8,719 nucleotides of DNA from Sulfidibacterium sp964588415. Its GTDB lineage: Bacteria; Bacteroidota; Bacteroidia; Bacteroidales; F082. Below, one piece after another: positions 1 through 7,629 of the stretch; within the stretch, counting starts at the first letter, position 1, and every line of letters starts with the position of its first letter. Location: assembly GCA_964588415.1 (NCBI GenBank), contig CAZPPK010000126.1:1-8719 (forward strand). Direction: 5' to 3'. Position numbers and translations under genes: made by a program. The notes below the pieces were generated by a model. It ran no database searches and was not told the origin of the DNA. It saw nothing but the letters and a program-made list of their open reading frames with translations.

Positions 1-45
1 ATTGAAGGAATACGATTAGTAAAAGAAGATGTGGGTACACCGTAG
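1..45 (+). CDS. Possible C-terminal tail of a gene cut by the left window edge
   Basis: Frame 1 is open from the first base for 14 codons and ends in TAG at 43-45. The residues read IEGIRLVKEDVGTP. The composition looks protein-like, and a plus-strand gene ending here would converge with the minus-strand plug gene. Fourteen residues are too few to identify a family, and an open stretch this short occurs easily by chance. Two minus-strand frames are also open here. This is a possibility only. Confidence 0.2.
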   Translation: MEGIRLVKEDVGTP

Positions 46-258
46 CTGCCAGCGGCCAGGCAAACCCGAATTAGCAAGGGTAGGAAAAATGAAGAAAGGC
101 CGAAGTCGGAAGAACTTGGAAAGAATGTCGAACAAGGATTAAAGATTTGCGATTTAAGATATTGGCAAAAGTCACGGTCACGGTTTTCAATATTTCCGTG
201 TAAAGTTAGAAAAAGTTTTTGAATTTCCAATGGAAATCCCGTTGATAGTCAGCGGAAT
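46..258. other. Intergenic region without a recognisable gene
   Basis: No tRNA, rRNA or other structured RNA is recognisable. The texture is purine-rich and partly repetitive: GAAG/GGAAG words around 91-125, and a tandem GTCACG hexamer at 171-182. Frame 1 stays open from 46 to 219, but the product is a Lys/Arg/Ser-rich string with no domain character. I read it as non-coding spacer between convergent genes, possibly decayed sequence. Confidence 0.55.
223..237 (-). terminator. Weak hairpin downstream of the plug-family gene
   Basis: ATTTCC at 223-228 and GGAAAT at 232-237 form a perfect 6-bp inverted repeat around a 3-nt loop, about 21 bases past the plug stop codon. On the minus strand it is followed by an A/T-rich stretch with a broken T tract. 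The stem is short and AT-rich, so termination here is plausible but not strong. Confidence 0.3.
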
Positions 259-1533
259 CTAATGTGAATTTATGGTCTGTACACCTACCAGCCGGTCGTA
301 TTCGGGCAAATAATTATGGTAGTAAACGTAGATGATATAAGTGTTGTTGGTTTCCCAATGATTTCCAGCCACAGGAGTGATGTTGCCTTCTGTGCTTCCC
401 GGCTTTACTACGGCGTACCAATACTCGTAATAACCTTGTTTCAGCAAAAGCTGTCCTTCATATTCCCGGAAGGAAGGATTGTATTTCATCAGGTTCAGCG
501 CATTGAATTGCCAACCGGTGAGTGCCCCAAATATATAAACCCTTCCGTTTTTAAATTCGGGAACTTTCAGTTTGAAATTAACCAGCGCGTAATCGCCTTC
601 CGTGTTTGGATTCCGTCCGCTTTCCGCCGTGATGCTTTCCTTGCCATGGAGATTGGTGTATGTTTCAAAAGGACTGCCGGCCCTTGAAAAGTCGGTATGA
701 AGTGTTACCAGGTAGTAATTTTTTTTACGGATAATCAGTGCAATATTCTGTGCCAGGTAGTCGTAACTTTTCATGTCAAAAAACCGCGGTTCGTTGCCTC
801 CGTTAAAGACAATTCCGTTTGGGAAATCAAAATTGAGCTGTGGCAGCACCACCGATGTAGGATGGATGTCGAATTTTGCATTATCCCAGCGTTCGTTTTG
901 CCTGATGGTAATCTTATAGCGCTGTTCTGCTTCATCGGATATGCCGTTTGGAACCTGACAATTCAGGTCGATCTGTTGTATCCTGCCGGCATTTTGCAGG
1001 TCTTTTGGCTGAAGTGCAACATGGGCATTGATGGTGATGGATTGTTCATCAACAAAAAACCTTCGCGTAAGGATCAATTGTTTTTCCCCGCCATTGTTCA
1101 GGTAAATTTCCAAAAGATAGTTTCCCGACAGTTTCGGTTGCATCTCGCTGGTAGGGAAGAGCAGGCTGTAATGAACGTAAGGGGTTCGGGTATTGAATGA
1201 AAACTGATATTGTGTAATGTTGCCTTCCAGATAACCAGAAAGATAATCCATGGGAGTCAACTGCGATGTTTTCCAGTTGGAAGTACAATGAATAAGGGTG
1301 TAATAATAATTCGAATATTGGTTGTTCAGATCATCGAACGACAGCTCCAGTTGTTGTTGCGAATTCAAATTTATGACGGGTTCTTTTAACGGATAACCAG
1401 CAGGATGAAGTTGCACGGAAACAATATTTTCATCAAAAGTACTGTCTTGATTGTCAGAGGATTGAGCAGCTAAATGCAACTGATTAAAAAAAATAAAAAG
1501 GGAGAAAAATAAGTAGCGCAGATTTTTTATCAT
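259..1533 (-). CDS. DUF5103 / type IX secretion system plug-family protein
   Basis: This 424-residue exported protein starts with a clear signal peptide: basic MIKNLR, a hydrophobic stretch over residues 7-23, and probable cleavage near LAAQ at 21-24. Family signatures follow: HCTSNW at 82-87, SFNTRTPYVHY at 112-122, GDYALVNF at 313-320, an Ig/E-set-like segment VYIFGALTGWQ at 332-342, GYYEYWYAVV at 367-376 and HWETNNTYIIYVYY at 392-405. Length and the N- and C-terminal halves fit the full family. In Flavobacterium a member of this family was found closing the periplasmic side of the SprA translocon between substrates; that role is transferred here by family only. The start ATG lies directly before the signal peptide. 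There is no Shine-Dalgarno, as is usual in this phylum. The gene is divergent from nqrA, with 188 bp between them. It appears intact and single-gene on its strand within the window. Confidence 0.85.
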   Translation of the reverse strand: MIKNLRYLFFSLFIFFNQLHLAAQSSDNQDSTFDENIVSVQLHPAGYPLKEPVINLNSQQQLELSFDDLNNQYSNYYYTLIHCTSNWKTSQLTPMDYLSGYLEGNITQYQFSFNTRTPYVHYSLLFPTSEMQPKLSGNYLLEIYLNNGGEKQLILTRRFFVDEQSITINAHVALQPKDLQNAGRIQQIDLNCQVPNGISDEAEQRYKITIRQNERWDNAKFDIHPTSVVLPQLNFDFPNGIVFNGGNEPRFFDMKSYDYLAQNIALIIRKKNYYLVTLHTDFSRAGSPFETYTNLHGKESITAESGRNPNTEGDYALVNFKLKVPEFKNGRVYIFGALTGWQFNALNLMKYNPSFREYEGQLLLKQGYYEYWYAVVKPGSTEGNITPVAGNHWETNNTYIIYVYYHNYLPEYDRLVGVQTINSH

Positions 1534-1721
1534 AAATTATAATCAAAAAATTATGAACAAAGATAGACCTAATTTTTTCATATTGAGAAGCTTCCTGATG
1601 TTTGAGAAAAGCTTGAGTTTTGAAAAACGGGCCTTAGTTTAATTTTTTTTCATTAATATCCTTAATTATAACTGTTAATTATTTAACTTGCCGGCGCAAA
1701 ATCACATGAATATATTTATAT
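1534..1721. promoter_or_regulatory. Divergent intergenic control region between the plug gene and nqrA
   Basis: This AT-rich region must hold promoters for both divergent genes. Toward nqrA the best -7-like words are GATGTTTG (1597-1604) and GAGTTTTG (1615-1622), each one base off TAnnTTTG. The first has a TTTT tract about 19 bases upstream. TAATTTTT at 1640-1647 is another near match, with TTTG at 1619-1622 slightly too close. None is convincing. Recurrent TTGAGAA words (1583, 1602, with TTGAAAA at 1620) and a TTAATTA pair (1662 and 1675) could be regulator sites. No Shine-Dalgarno precedes nqrA. Confidence 0.5.
1558..1565 (-). promoter_or_regulatory. Candidate Bacteroidota -7 element for the plug gene
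   Basis: On the minus strand this reads TATCTTTG, a perfect match to the Bacteroidota -7 consensus TAnnTTTG. It sits 24 bases upstream of the plug start codon, which would give a leader of about 18 nt. No clear TTTG lies at the expected -33 distance, so support rests on one element and its position. Confidence 0.45.
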
Positions 1722-3071
1722 ATGTCAGCTGTATACTCTATCAAAAAAGGCCTGGATATTAATTTGTTAGGAGAGGCCGAGAAGACTGTTGTTGACCTTA
1801 ACGATCGCTTATTTGCAGTCAAACCTACCGACTTTAATGACTGTTTTCCAAAACTTTTGATTGAGGAAGGAAATGATGTGAAAGCCGGAAGTCCTTTATT
1901 TATGGATAAATACAGGACCGAAATTGTTTTCACTTCCCCTGTCAGTGGAAAAGTAAAGGAAATCAAAAGAGGAGCCAAAAGAAAGATCCTTGAAGTCATC
2001 GTAGAATCTGATGGCAAAAATGAATCACTCGATTTTGGAGCAGCAGATATTTCTTCTATTAAACGTGATGAAATATTGGAAAAACTCCTGAAAAGTGGTG
2101 TTTGGCCGATAGTGAGACAACGTCCTTATTCAGTTATTGCAGATGTAAAAGATGAACCCAAGTCCATTTTTATTTCTGCTTTTGAAAGTGGTCCTCTTGC
2201 TCCTGATTATGATTTGATGCTCCACAACCATGGAACTGAATTTCAGGCCGGCGTGGATGTTTTGAGAAAACTGACCCCGGGAAAAGTCTATTTAAACGTT
2301 CATGCAAAGAAAACTTTTTCGAAAGTGTTTTTGAACGCAAAGAATGTCGAAATAAATAGTTTTCAGGGACCGCATCCTGTCGGAAATGTTAGCGTTCACA
2401 TCAGCCGCCTCGATCCTATTAATAAAGGTGATATTATCTGGTATGTAAATCCTCAGGATGTACTTACCATTGGCCGTTTGTTTTTGACCGGAAAGTATGA
2501 TGCATCGAAAATGGTGGCATTGGCCGGATCGGAAGTGAAACGTCCGAAATATTATAAAACATACAAAGGAGCTTCTATTGAGGGAATGGTAGCCAAAAAT
2601 GTTGCCAATGGTGAGATTCGTTACATCAGCGGCAATGTCCTGACCGGCACTGCCATCGAAAAAGATGGTTTTATCGGATATTACGATAACATGGTTACTG
2701 TGATTCCCGAAGGAAACTATTCTGAATTTCTGGGATGGATAACTCCGGGTTTTGGAAAATTCAGTTTTTCCAAAACTTTCCCCACATTCCTTTATCCAAA
2801 TAAAAAATTCAGACTAGATACAAATCTGCACGGTGGTAAAAGAGCTTATGTTCTGACTTCGGTGTACGAAAAAGTTTTCCCCTTTGATGTTTTCCCTATT
2901 CAGCTTATTAAGGCTATTCTTGTTGAAGATATCGATGCTATGGAAAACCTGGGAATTTATGAGATTGATGAAGAAGACTTTGCTTTGTGCGAAGTTGTCG
3001 ATGTGTCGAAAACAGAGATCCAACAAATCATACACAGTGGATTGGATTTGATACGTAAAGAAATGAGTTAG
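1722..3071 (+). CDS. nqrA: Na+-translocating NADH-quinone reductase subunit A
   Basis: NqrA is the peripheral cytoplasmic subunit of the Na+-NQR and contributes to the quinone site; in this phylum the quinone is most likely menaquinone (inference). At 449 residues it matches the family's usual 445-450. Visible signatures are the N-terminal IKKGLDI (7-13), a lipoyl/RnfC-like barrel with SPVSGKVKEIKRG (72-84), the conserved GPHPVGNVSVHI (216-227), an SLBB-like segment around 228-260, and the C-terminal VFPFDVFP (385-392) and EIDEEDFALCEVV (414-426). No transmembrane helix is evident. The ATG at 1722 places the protein start at the conserved N-terminus; another ATG at 1706 is out of frame. It is the first gene of the operon, 25 bp before nqrB, and has no Fe-S cysteine motifs, unlike its relative RnfC. 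Confidence 0.96.
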   Translation: MSAVYSIKKGLDINLLGEAEKTVVDLNDRLFAVKPTDFNDCFPKLLIEEGNDVKAGSPLFMDKYRTEIVFTSPVSGKVKEIKRGAKRKILEVIVESDGKNESLDFGAADISSIKRDEILEKLLKSGVWPIVRQRPYSVIADVKDEPKSIFISAFESGPLAPDYDLMLHNHGTEFQAGVDVLRKLTPGKVYLNVHAKKTFSKVFLNAKNVEINSFQGPHPVGNVSVHISRLDPINKGDIIWYVNPQDVLTIGRLFLTGKYDASKMVALAGSEVKRPKYYKTYKGASIEGMVAKNVANGEIRYISGNVLTGTAIEKDGFIGYYDNMVTVIPEGNYSEFLGWITPGFGKFSFSKTFPTFLYPNKKFRLDTNLHGGKRAYVLTSVYEKVFPFDVFPIQLIKAILVEDIDAMENLGIYEIDEEDFALCEVVDVSKTEIQQIIHSGLDLIRKEMS

Positions 3072-3096
3072 TATAAACGGAAATTGAAATATTCGC

Positions 3097-4269
3097 ATGA
3101 AAGCGCTTAAAAATTTTTTAGATAAACAAAGACCGAATTTTAGGGAAGGCGGAAAGTTCGCAAAGTTAGAATCGCCTTTTGATGCCTTTGATTCGTTTCT
3201 TTTTGTTCCGAATACTGTAACAAAGAGTGGCGCTCATATTAGGGATGCTGTAGATATGAAACGGGCCATGATGTTTGTGATTTTTGCTTTGATTCCCGCC
3301 CTTTTATTCGGTACCTGGAATATTGGATATGAGCACTATCTTTCTTACAGTCAGACTCCCGGATTTTGGCCGGATTTTGTTTACGGATTGGGAAAGATAA
3401 TTCCGTTGATTATCGTTTCCTATGTTGTTGGTTTGGGAATTGAATTCATCTTTGCCCAAATTCGCCATGAAGAAGTTAATGAAGGTTACCTTGTAACAGG
3501 ATTGTTAATCCCGTTGATTGTTCCGCCCGATCTTCCGCTTTGGGAGCTTGCCGTAGGTGTGGCTTTTGCCGTTCTTTTTGGCAAAGAAGTTTTTGGGGGA
3601 ACCGGCATGAACGTATTTAATCCTGCCCTGGTGGCAAGGGCATTTATTTTCTTTGCTTATCCTTCAAGCATGTCCGGTGGACAAGTTTGGATTGCCGATA
3701 AACTTGATAGTTTTTCAGGCGCAACTCCGCTTGGGAAACTTCTTACCAATACTGCCCCAACTTTAAATCATCTCGGTTTGCCTTCGGTACATGATATGTT
3801 TTTTGGATTCATGCCGGGGTCTATTGGTGAAACTTCAACATTCTTGATTTTAATTGGCGGATTGTTCCTGCTGATCACCGGAGTTGCCAACTGGCGTACA
3901 ATGCTTTCAGTTTTCACAGGTGGATTAATTATGGGTCTGTTGTTTAATCTTTGGGGAGCCAATGCATACATGACACTTCCTGCTTGGGAACATTTCATTT
4001 TGGGAGGCTTTGCTTTTGGCGCCGTGTTTATGGCTACCGATCCGGTAACTTCTGCACAGACCAACAAGGGAAGATATATTTATGGTTTCTTTATCGGGAT
4101 GATGGCGATTTTGATACGGGTGTTCAACCCGGCATACCCGGAAGGTATGATGCTGGCTATCCTGTTGGCAAATGTTTTTGCTCCGTTGATGGATTATTTC
4201 GTAGTAAAAGCAAATGTCAGGAAACGTTTAAAACGTGTTGAATTGGCTGTTAATCAAAAAGTAAATTAA
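3097..4269 (+). CDS. nqrB: Na+-translocating NADH-quinone reductase subunit B
   Basis: NqrB is the large integral membrane subunit that carries covalent FMN and riboflavin and forms the Na+ path. The 390-residue protein has a polar, cytoplasmic N-terminal segment (1-54), then about nine to ten hydrophobic helices from 56 to 370. The flavinylation motif DSFSGAT is at 204-210, with T210 the expected FMN-phosphoester acceptor. Other family blocks are GGTGMNVFNPALVARA (167-182), GGFAFGAVFMATDPVTSA (303-320) and FNPAYPEGMM (343-352). The length is a little shorter than the roughly 410-415 residues of Vibrio proteins. The ATG at 3097 gives the usual N-terminus (MKALKNFLD). Only 5 bp separate it from nqrC. 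No residue that I would expect for cofactor binding is missing. Confidence 0.97.
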   Translation: MKALKNFLDKQRPNFREGGKFAKLESPFDAFDSFLFVPNTVTKSGAHIRDAVDMKRAMMFVIFALIPALLFGTWNIGYEHYLSYSQTPGFWPDFVYGLGKIIPLIIVSYVVGLGIEFIFAQIRHEEVNEGYLVTGLLIPLIVPPDLPLWELAVGVAFAVLFGKEVFGGTGMNVFNPALVARAFIFFAYPSSMSGGQVWIADKLDSFSGATPLGKLLTNTAPTLNHLGLPSVHDMFFGFMPGSIGETSTFLILIGGLFLLITGVANWRTMLSVFTGGLIMGLLFNLWGANAYMTLPAWEHFILGGFAFGAVFMATDPVTSAQTNKGRYIYGFFIGMMAILIRVFNPAYPEGMMLAILLANVFAPLMDYFVVKANVRKRLKRVELAVNQKVN

Positions 4270-4274
4270 GTATT

Positions 4275-5012
4275 ATGTACTCGAACGGATATATTTTCAG
4301 ATATGCAAGTATCGTCGTAATTCTGGCAGCTGCTTTTCTTTCTCTGGCATCTGTATTACTAAAGCCTTTTCAGGAAAGAAATATCGAGATCGACAAGATG
4401 GAAGGGATTCTTTCTGCAGTCAAAATCCAAGGAGTAACTGTAAAGAATGCCATTCCCTATTTCAATAAATACATTGTTAATGAACAGGTTGTTAATGCAA
4501 AAGGTGATATTCTGAACGACTATACTAAAAGTCCCAGAGAAGACGCTCCTGCTTTTAAAATAGATTTGAAAGCAGAATTATATAATAAAGCACACAATAA
4601 ACCTTACAAGCTTCCTGTGTACATCGCTGAGGTGAATAATCAGAAGATTTATATCATTCCGATGTATGGCCAGGGTTTATGGGGCCCTATTTGGGGAAAT
4701 GTGGCGCTCACGTCAGATTTTAAAACGGTCGTAGGTGTTTATTTTGGTGATGAGTCAGAAACTCCCGGGCTGGGTGGTGAGATTAAATCAGCTCATTTTA
4801 AGAACCAGTTTGTTGGCAAAACTATCTTTGATAAACATGGAAATTTTACCTCCATCAAAGTAGTTAAAGGCGGTATTGGGAAACTGGCTCCCGGTGAGCG
4901 GATTCATGGTGTAGATGCCCTTTCAGGTGCTACCCTTACCAGTAATGGAGTGAACAATATGTTCATGAATGTGTTGCAAAGTTATTTACCTTATATTAAG
5001 AAACATAGTTAA
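4275..5012 (+). CDS. nqrC: Na+-translocating NADH-quinone reductase subunit C
   Basis: NqrC has one N-terminal membrane helix (about residues 9-29, IVVILAAAFLSLASVLL) and a large domain outside the cytoplasmic membrane that carries covalent FMN. The attachment motif DALSGATLT is at 214-222, with T220 as acceptor, in the same DxxSGAT context as in NqrB. Other FMN-binding-domain blocks are GQGLWGPIWG (132-141) and ETPGLGGEI (162-170). At 245 residues it is close to the family's roughly 250-260. The start ATG follows the nqrB stop after GTATT, with no Shine-Dalgarno, so translation may be coupled to nqrB. Its nearest alternative is RnfG, but the operon order and the NqrA and NqrF partners settle the assignment. 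Confidence 0.96.
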   Translation: MYSNGYIFRYASIVVILAAAFLSLASVLLKPFQERNIEIDKMEGILSAVKIQGVTVKNAIPYFNKYIVNEQVVNAKGDILNDYTKSPREDAPAFKIDLKAELYNKAHNKPYKLPVYIAEVNNQKIYIIPMYGQGLWGPIWGNVALTSDFKTVVGVYFGDESETPGLGGEIKSAHFKNQFVGKTIFDKHGNFTSIKVVKGGIGKLAPGERIHGVDALSGATLTSNGVNNMFMNVLQSYLPYIKKHS

Positions 5013-5022
5013 GACATAGCTT

Positions 5023-5676
5023 ATGAGTACAAAAAATCAGGAACGCGAGCCTATATTTTCTACGCAAAACCTAAAATTGCTTACTGGTCCGCTTAATCTG
5101 AATAACCCGATTACCGTTCAGGTACTCGGTATTTGTTCTGCCCTCGCCGTAACGGCAAAAATGAAACCAGCATTCGTGATGGCGCTGGCCGTGACGGTGG
5201 TTACCGGTTTTTCTAATTTGGTCATTTCATTAATCAGAAACGGTATGCCTCCCCGTATCAGGATTATTGTCCAGTTGGTAGTTGTTGCTACCCTGGTTAT
5301 TTTGGTAGACCAGTTACTGAAGGCTTTTGTGTTCGATGTGAGCAAACAGCTGTCGGTTTTCGTGGGGTTGATTATTACCAACTGTATCATCATGGGACGC
5401 CTCGAAGCTTTTGCGATGGCTAACAAACCATGGCCTTCATTTTTGGATGGAATCGGCAACGGATTGGGTTATGGAATGATACTGCTCATAGTGGCTTTCT
5501 TCAGGGAACTGCTTGGTTCAGGAACACTTTTTGGCTTTCACATTGTTCCCGAAAGCCTTTATCACATGGGCTATCAAAATAACGGCATGATGATCCTGCC
5601 CCCTATGGCTTTGATAACCATTGGTACCATTATTTGGGTACAACGTTATTTTAAACGTTCATTAATTGAAAAGTAG
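5023..5676 (+). CDS. nqrD: Na+-translocating NADH-quinone reductase subunit D
   Basis: NqrD is a six-helix membrane subunit that pairs with NqrE as an inverted-topology homologue. Between them the two hold an intramembrane [2Fe-2S] centre. The two expected ligands are visible: C38 in LGICSALAV and C121 in TNCIIMGR. Further family blocks are MPPRIRIIVQL (75-85), LDGIGNGLGYG (141-151) and FFRELLGSGTLFG (159-171). The protein is 217 residues; the roughly 30 residues before the first helix include a short polar extension (MSTKNQEREP). The start codon lies 10 bp after the nqrC stop and 21 bp separate its stop from nqrE. RnfE is the related alternative, excluded by the operon context. Confidence 0.96.
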   Translation: MSTKNQEREPIFSTQNLKLLTGPLNLNNPITVQVLGICSALAVTAKMKPAFVMALAVTVVTGFSNLVISLIRNGMPPRIRIIVQLVVVATLVILVDQLLKAFVFDVSKQLSVFVGLIITNCIIMGRLEAFAMANKPWPSFLDGIGNGLGYGMILLIVAFFRELLGSGTLFGFHIVPESLYHMGYQNNGMMILPPMALITIGTIIWVQRYFKRSLIEK

Positions 5677-5697
5677 AAAAAATCAAAGAATAATATT

Positions 5698-6315
5698 ATG
5701 CAGGAGATATTTAACATATTTATAAAGTCGATCTTCATAAACAACATGGTGTTTGCCTATTTTTTGGGCATGTGCTCTTTCCTGGCAGTGTCCAAAAGTG
5801 TAAGCACCTCGGTAGGTTTAGGAGCGGCAGTAACTTTCGTACTCGGCATTACTGTTCCGGTTAACTACCTTTTAAATGTTTATATATTAAAACCTGGGGC
5901 TATGGCCTGGATTTCACCAGCTTTTGCCGGCCTTGACCTGAGTTTTTTGAGCTTCATTATTTTCATTGCAGTGATTGCTGCTATAACCCAGCTGGTGGAA
6001 ATGGTCGTTGAAAAATTCTCCCCGAGCCTGTACAATTCACTGGGAATTTTTCTCCCACTGATTGCTGTGAACTGCGCCATCCTCGGTGGTTCTTTGTTCA
6101 TGCAGCAGAGAGATTATCAAAGCTTGGCACAAGCAACAGCTTTCGGCTTTGGCTCTGGATTTGGCTGGCTTCTGGCCATCGTTTCTATTGCCGCCATTCG
6201 TGAGAAAATCAGATACTCAAACGTTCCGCCCGCTTTGAAAGGGATTGGGATAACTTTTATTCTGACCGGACTGATGGCGATTGCTTTCATGAGCTTTTTG
6301 GGAATTAAAATCTAA
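5698..6315 (+). CDS. nqrE: Na+-translocating NADH-quinone reductase subunit E
   Basis: NqrE is the six-helix partner of NqrD. Its two expected ligands to the shared intramembrane [2Fe-2S] centre are present: C26 in FLGMCSFLAVS and C126 in AVNCAILGG. Conserved blocks include NNMVFAYFLGMC (15-26), QLVEMVVEKFSPSLYNSLGIFLPL (98-121, read as two neighbouring motifs) and the C-terminal AIREKIRYSNVP (166-177). The 205 residues match the usual roughly 200. The start ATG gives the standard N-terminus, with a hydrophobic helix beginning within the first 20 residues. The 21-bp spacer before it is A/T-rich with only a weak AAAGAA word. RnfA is the related alternative, excluded by operon order. Confidence 0.96.
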   Translation: MQEIFNIFIKSIFINNMVFAYFLGMCSFLAVSKSVSTSVGLGAAVTFVLGITVPVNYLLNVYILKPGAMAWISPAFAGLDLSFLSFIIFIAVIAAITQLVEMVVEKFSPSLYNSLGIFLPLIAVNCAILGGSLFMQQRDYQSLAQATAFGFGSGFGWLLAIVSIAAIREKIRYSNVPPALKGIGITFILTGLMAIAFMSFLGIKI

Positions 6316-6330
6316 AAAATAATTTGCGAA

Positions 6331-7590
6331 ATGATTATACTATCTATAGGAATTAGCACTATTTTACCTGTCAGTATTGTTGTTTTCCTTTTAGTTATTT
6401 TACTTTTGGTGGCTATTTTGATGTTTGCCCAGGCAAAACTGGTGCCGAAGGGAAAAGTACAAATTAAAATCAATAGTGAAGACGAACTGGAAGTAGATCC
6501 GGGTTCAACACTTTTATCAACATTGGCCAACCAGAAGGTATTTCTTCCCTCAGCCTGTGGTGGTGGTGGAACCTGCGGGATGTGCCGTGTTCAGGTAAAT
6601 TCCGGTGCTGGCACCATCTTACCCACAGAAACCGGATTTTTCTCAAGGAAAGAACAGCAAAACAACTGGCGTCTTGGTTGTCAGGTGAAAGTCCGGGAAG
6701 ATCTGGATATTACAGTTCCGAAGGAAATTTTTGGTATCAAAAAATGGGAATGTGAAGTGGTTTCAAACCGTAACGTGGCTACTTTTATCAAAGAGTTTGT
6801 AGTTAGATTACCTGAAGGTGAGAACCTGGATTTCCGATCCGGTGGATACATTCAGATTGATGTTCCTAAAATTGAAGTTGAGTACAAAGACATGGATATT
6901 GATGAGCGGTTCCGTAGCGATTGGGATCATTTCAAAATGTGGGATCTGAAAATGAAGAATCCGGAACCGATTTACCGTGCCTATTCCATGGCTAATCACC
7001 CTGCTGAAGGAAACATGATCATGCTGAATATCCGTATCGCTACGCCGCCATGGGATAGAAAAAAGAATGGATTTATGAAAGTGAACCCCGGAATTTGTTC
7101 ATCATTTGTTTTCTCAAGAAAACCGGGTGACAAAGTAACCATTTCAGGCCCTTACGGGGAATTCTTTATCAAAGACACCCAGCGTGAAATGATGTTTATC
7201 GGCGGTGGCGCCGGAATGGCTCCCATGCGCTCGCACATCTTTCATCTTTTCAAAACAGCCCATACCGACCGTAAGGCTACATTCTGGTATGGCGGACGTT
7301 CCTCAAAAGAGCTGTTCTATATGGATCAGTTTGAAGAAATTCAAAAGAGAAACGATAATTTTAATTTTGAAATTGCTTTGTCAGAGCCGCTTTCCGAAGA
7401 CAACTGGAAAGGAAAAACAGGATTCATTCACCAGGTGGTTTATGACTCCTATTTGAAAAATCACCCCGAACCGGAAGAGATTGAATATTACCTCTGCGGC
7501 CCGCCAATGATGATCAGCGCCGTGATGAAAATGCTGGACGATCTTGGCGTTCCAGAGGAGATGATAAGCTTTGACGATTTCGGAAGCTGA
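6331..7590 (+). CDS. nqrF: Na+-translocating NADH-quinone reductase subunit F (NADH-oxidising, FAD and 2Fe-2S)
   Basis: NqrF is the electron entry subunit, facing the cytoplasm and anchored by one N-terminal helix (about residues 9-33). A plant-type ferredoxin domain (about 41-130) has all four ligands: C76, C82 and C85 in ACGGGGTCGMC, and C117 in RLGC. The ferredoxin-reductase module follows. Its FAD-binding signature is RAYSMANHP (216-224) and the glycine-rich NADH site GGGAGMAPMRSH (291-302). The CGPPMM motif (389-394) and the C-terminal FDDFGS with an aromatic F417 complete it. The 419 residues are slightly longer than the roughly 407 in Vibrio. The subunit has no close counterpart in Rnf complexes, so it confirms Na+-NQR. 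It is the last structural gene before an intrinsic terminator, and its TGA lies next to an alternative hairpin arm. Confidence 0.97.
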   Translation: MIILSIGISTILPVSIVVFLLVILLLVAILMFAQAKLVPKGKVQIKINSEDELEVDPGSTLLSTLANQKVFLPSACGGGGTCGMCRVQVNSGAGTILPTETGFFSRKEQQNNWRLGCQVKVREDLDITVPKEIFGIKKWECEVVSNRNVATFIKEFVVRLPEGENLDFRSGGYIQIDVPKIEVEYKDMDIDERFRSDWDHFKMWDLKMKNPEPIYRAYSMANHPAEGNMIMLNIRIATPPWDRKKNGFMKVNPGICSSFVFSRKPGDKVTISGPYGEFFIKDTQREMMFIGGGAGMAPMRSHIFHLFKTAHTDRKATFWYGGRSSKELFYMDQFEEIQKRNDNFNFEIALSEPLSEDNWKGKTGFIHQVVYDSYLKNHPEPEEIEYYLCGPPMMISAVMKMLDDLGVPEEMISFDDFGS

Positions 7591-7629
7591 TTCTCTTAAA
7601 AATGTACATGGATTTTTTAAAAGAGAATC
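7589..7629 (+). promoter_or_regulatory. Alternative hairpin arm overlapping the terminator
   Basis: GATTCTCTT (7589-7597), which starts inside the nqrF stop codon, is perfectly complementary to AAGAGAATC (7621-7629). That second arm shares 7626-7629 with the 3' half of the terminator stem, so the two full helices cannot coexist. The geometry resembles an antiterminator/terminator pair. A regulatory role is inference only. Confidence 0.35.

Noticed and set aside
46..222. A coding sequence or pseudogene in frame 1 after the TAG at 43-45
   Set aside because: It has no start codon near the beginning, a biased Lys/Arg/Ser composition and no recognisable motif. The open length of under 60 codons is compatible with chance.
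1..258. RNase P RNA, tmRNA or a tRNA in the left spacer
   Set aside because: None of the conserved core sequences of these RNAs, and no cloverleaf, could be found on either strand.
316..1200. Two long plus-strand reading frames (316-687 and 697-1200) opposite the plug gene
   Set aside because: They are antisense to a gene with a clear signal peptide and family motifs across its length. Their products are Cys/Phe-rich and show no domain character.
3768..4241. Reading frames overlapping nqrB on both strands (3768-4067 minus, 3951-4241 plus)
   Set aside because: They lie wholly within the conserved nqrB coding sequence in other frames and have no recognisable product or start context.
5118..6101. 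Minus-strand frames inside nqrD (5118-5459) and nqrE (5880-6101)
   Set aside because: They are shadows of membrane-protein coding sequence. The real frames carry the conserved Cys motifs.
1722..7590. Rnf complex instead of Na+-NQR
   Set aside because: Gene order is A-F of nqr, subunit A lacks the RnfC Fe-S cysteine motifs, and subunit F has the ferredoxin plus FAD/NADH reductase fusion. No RnfB-like polyferredoxin is present.
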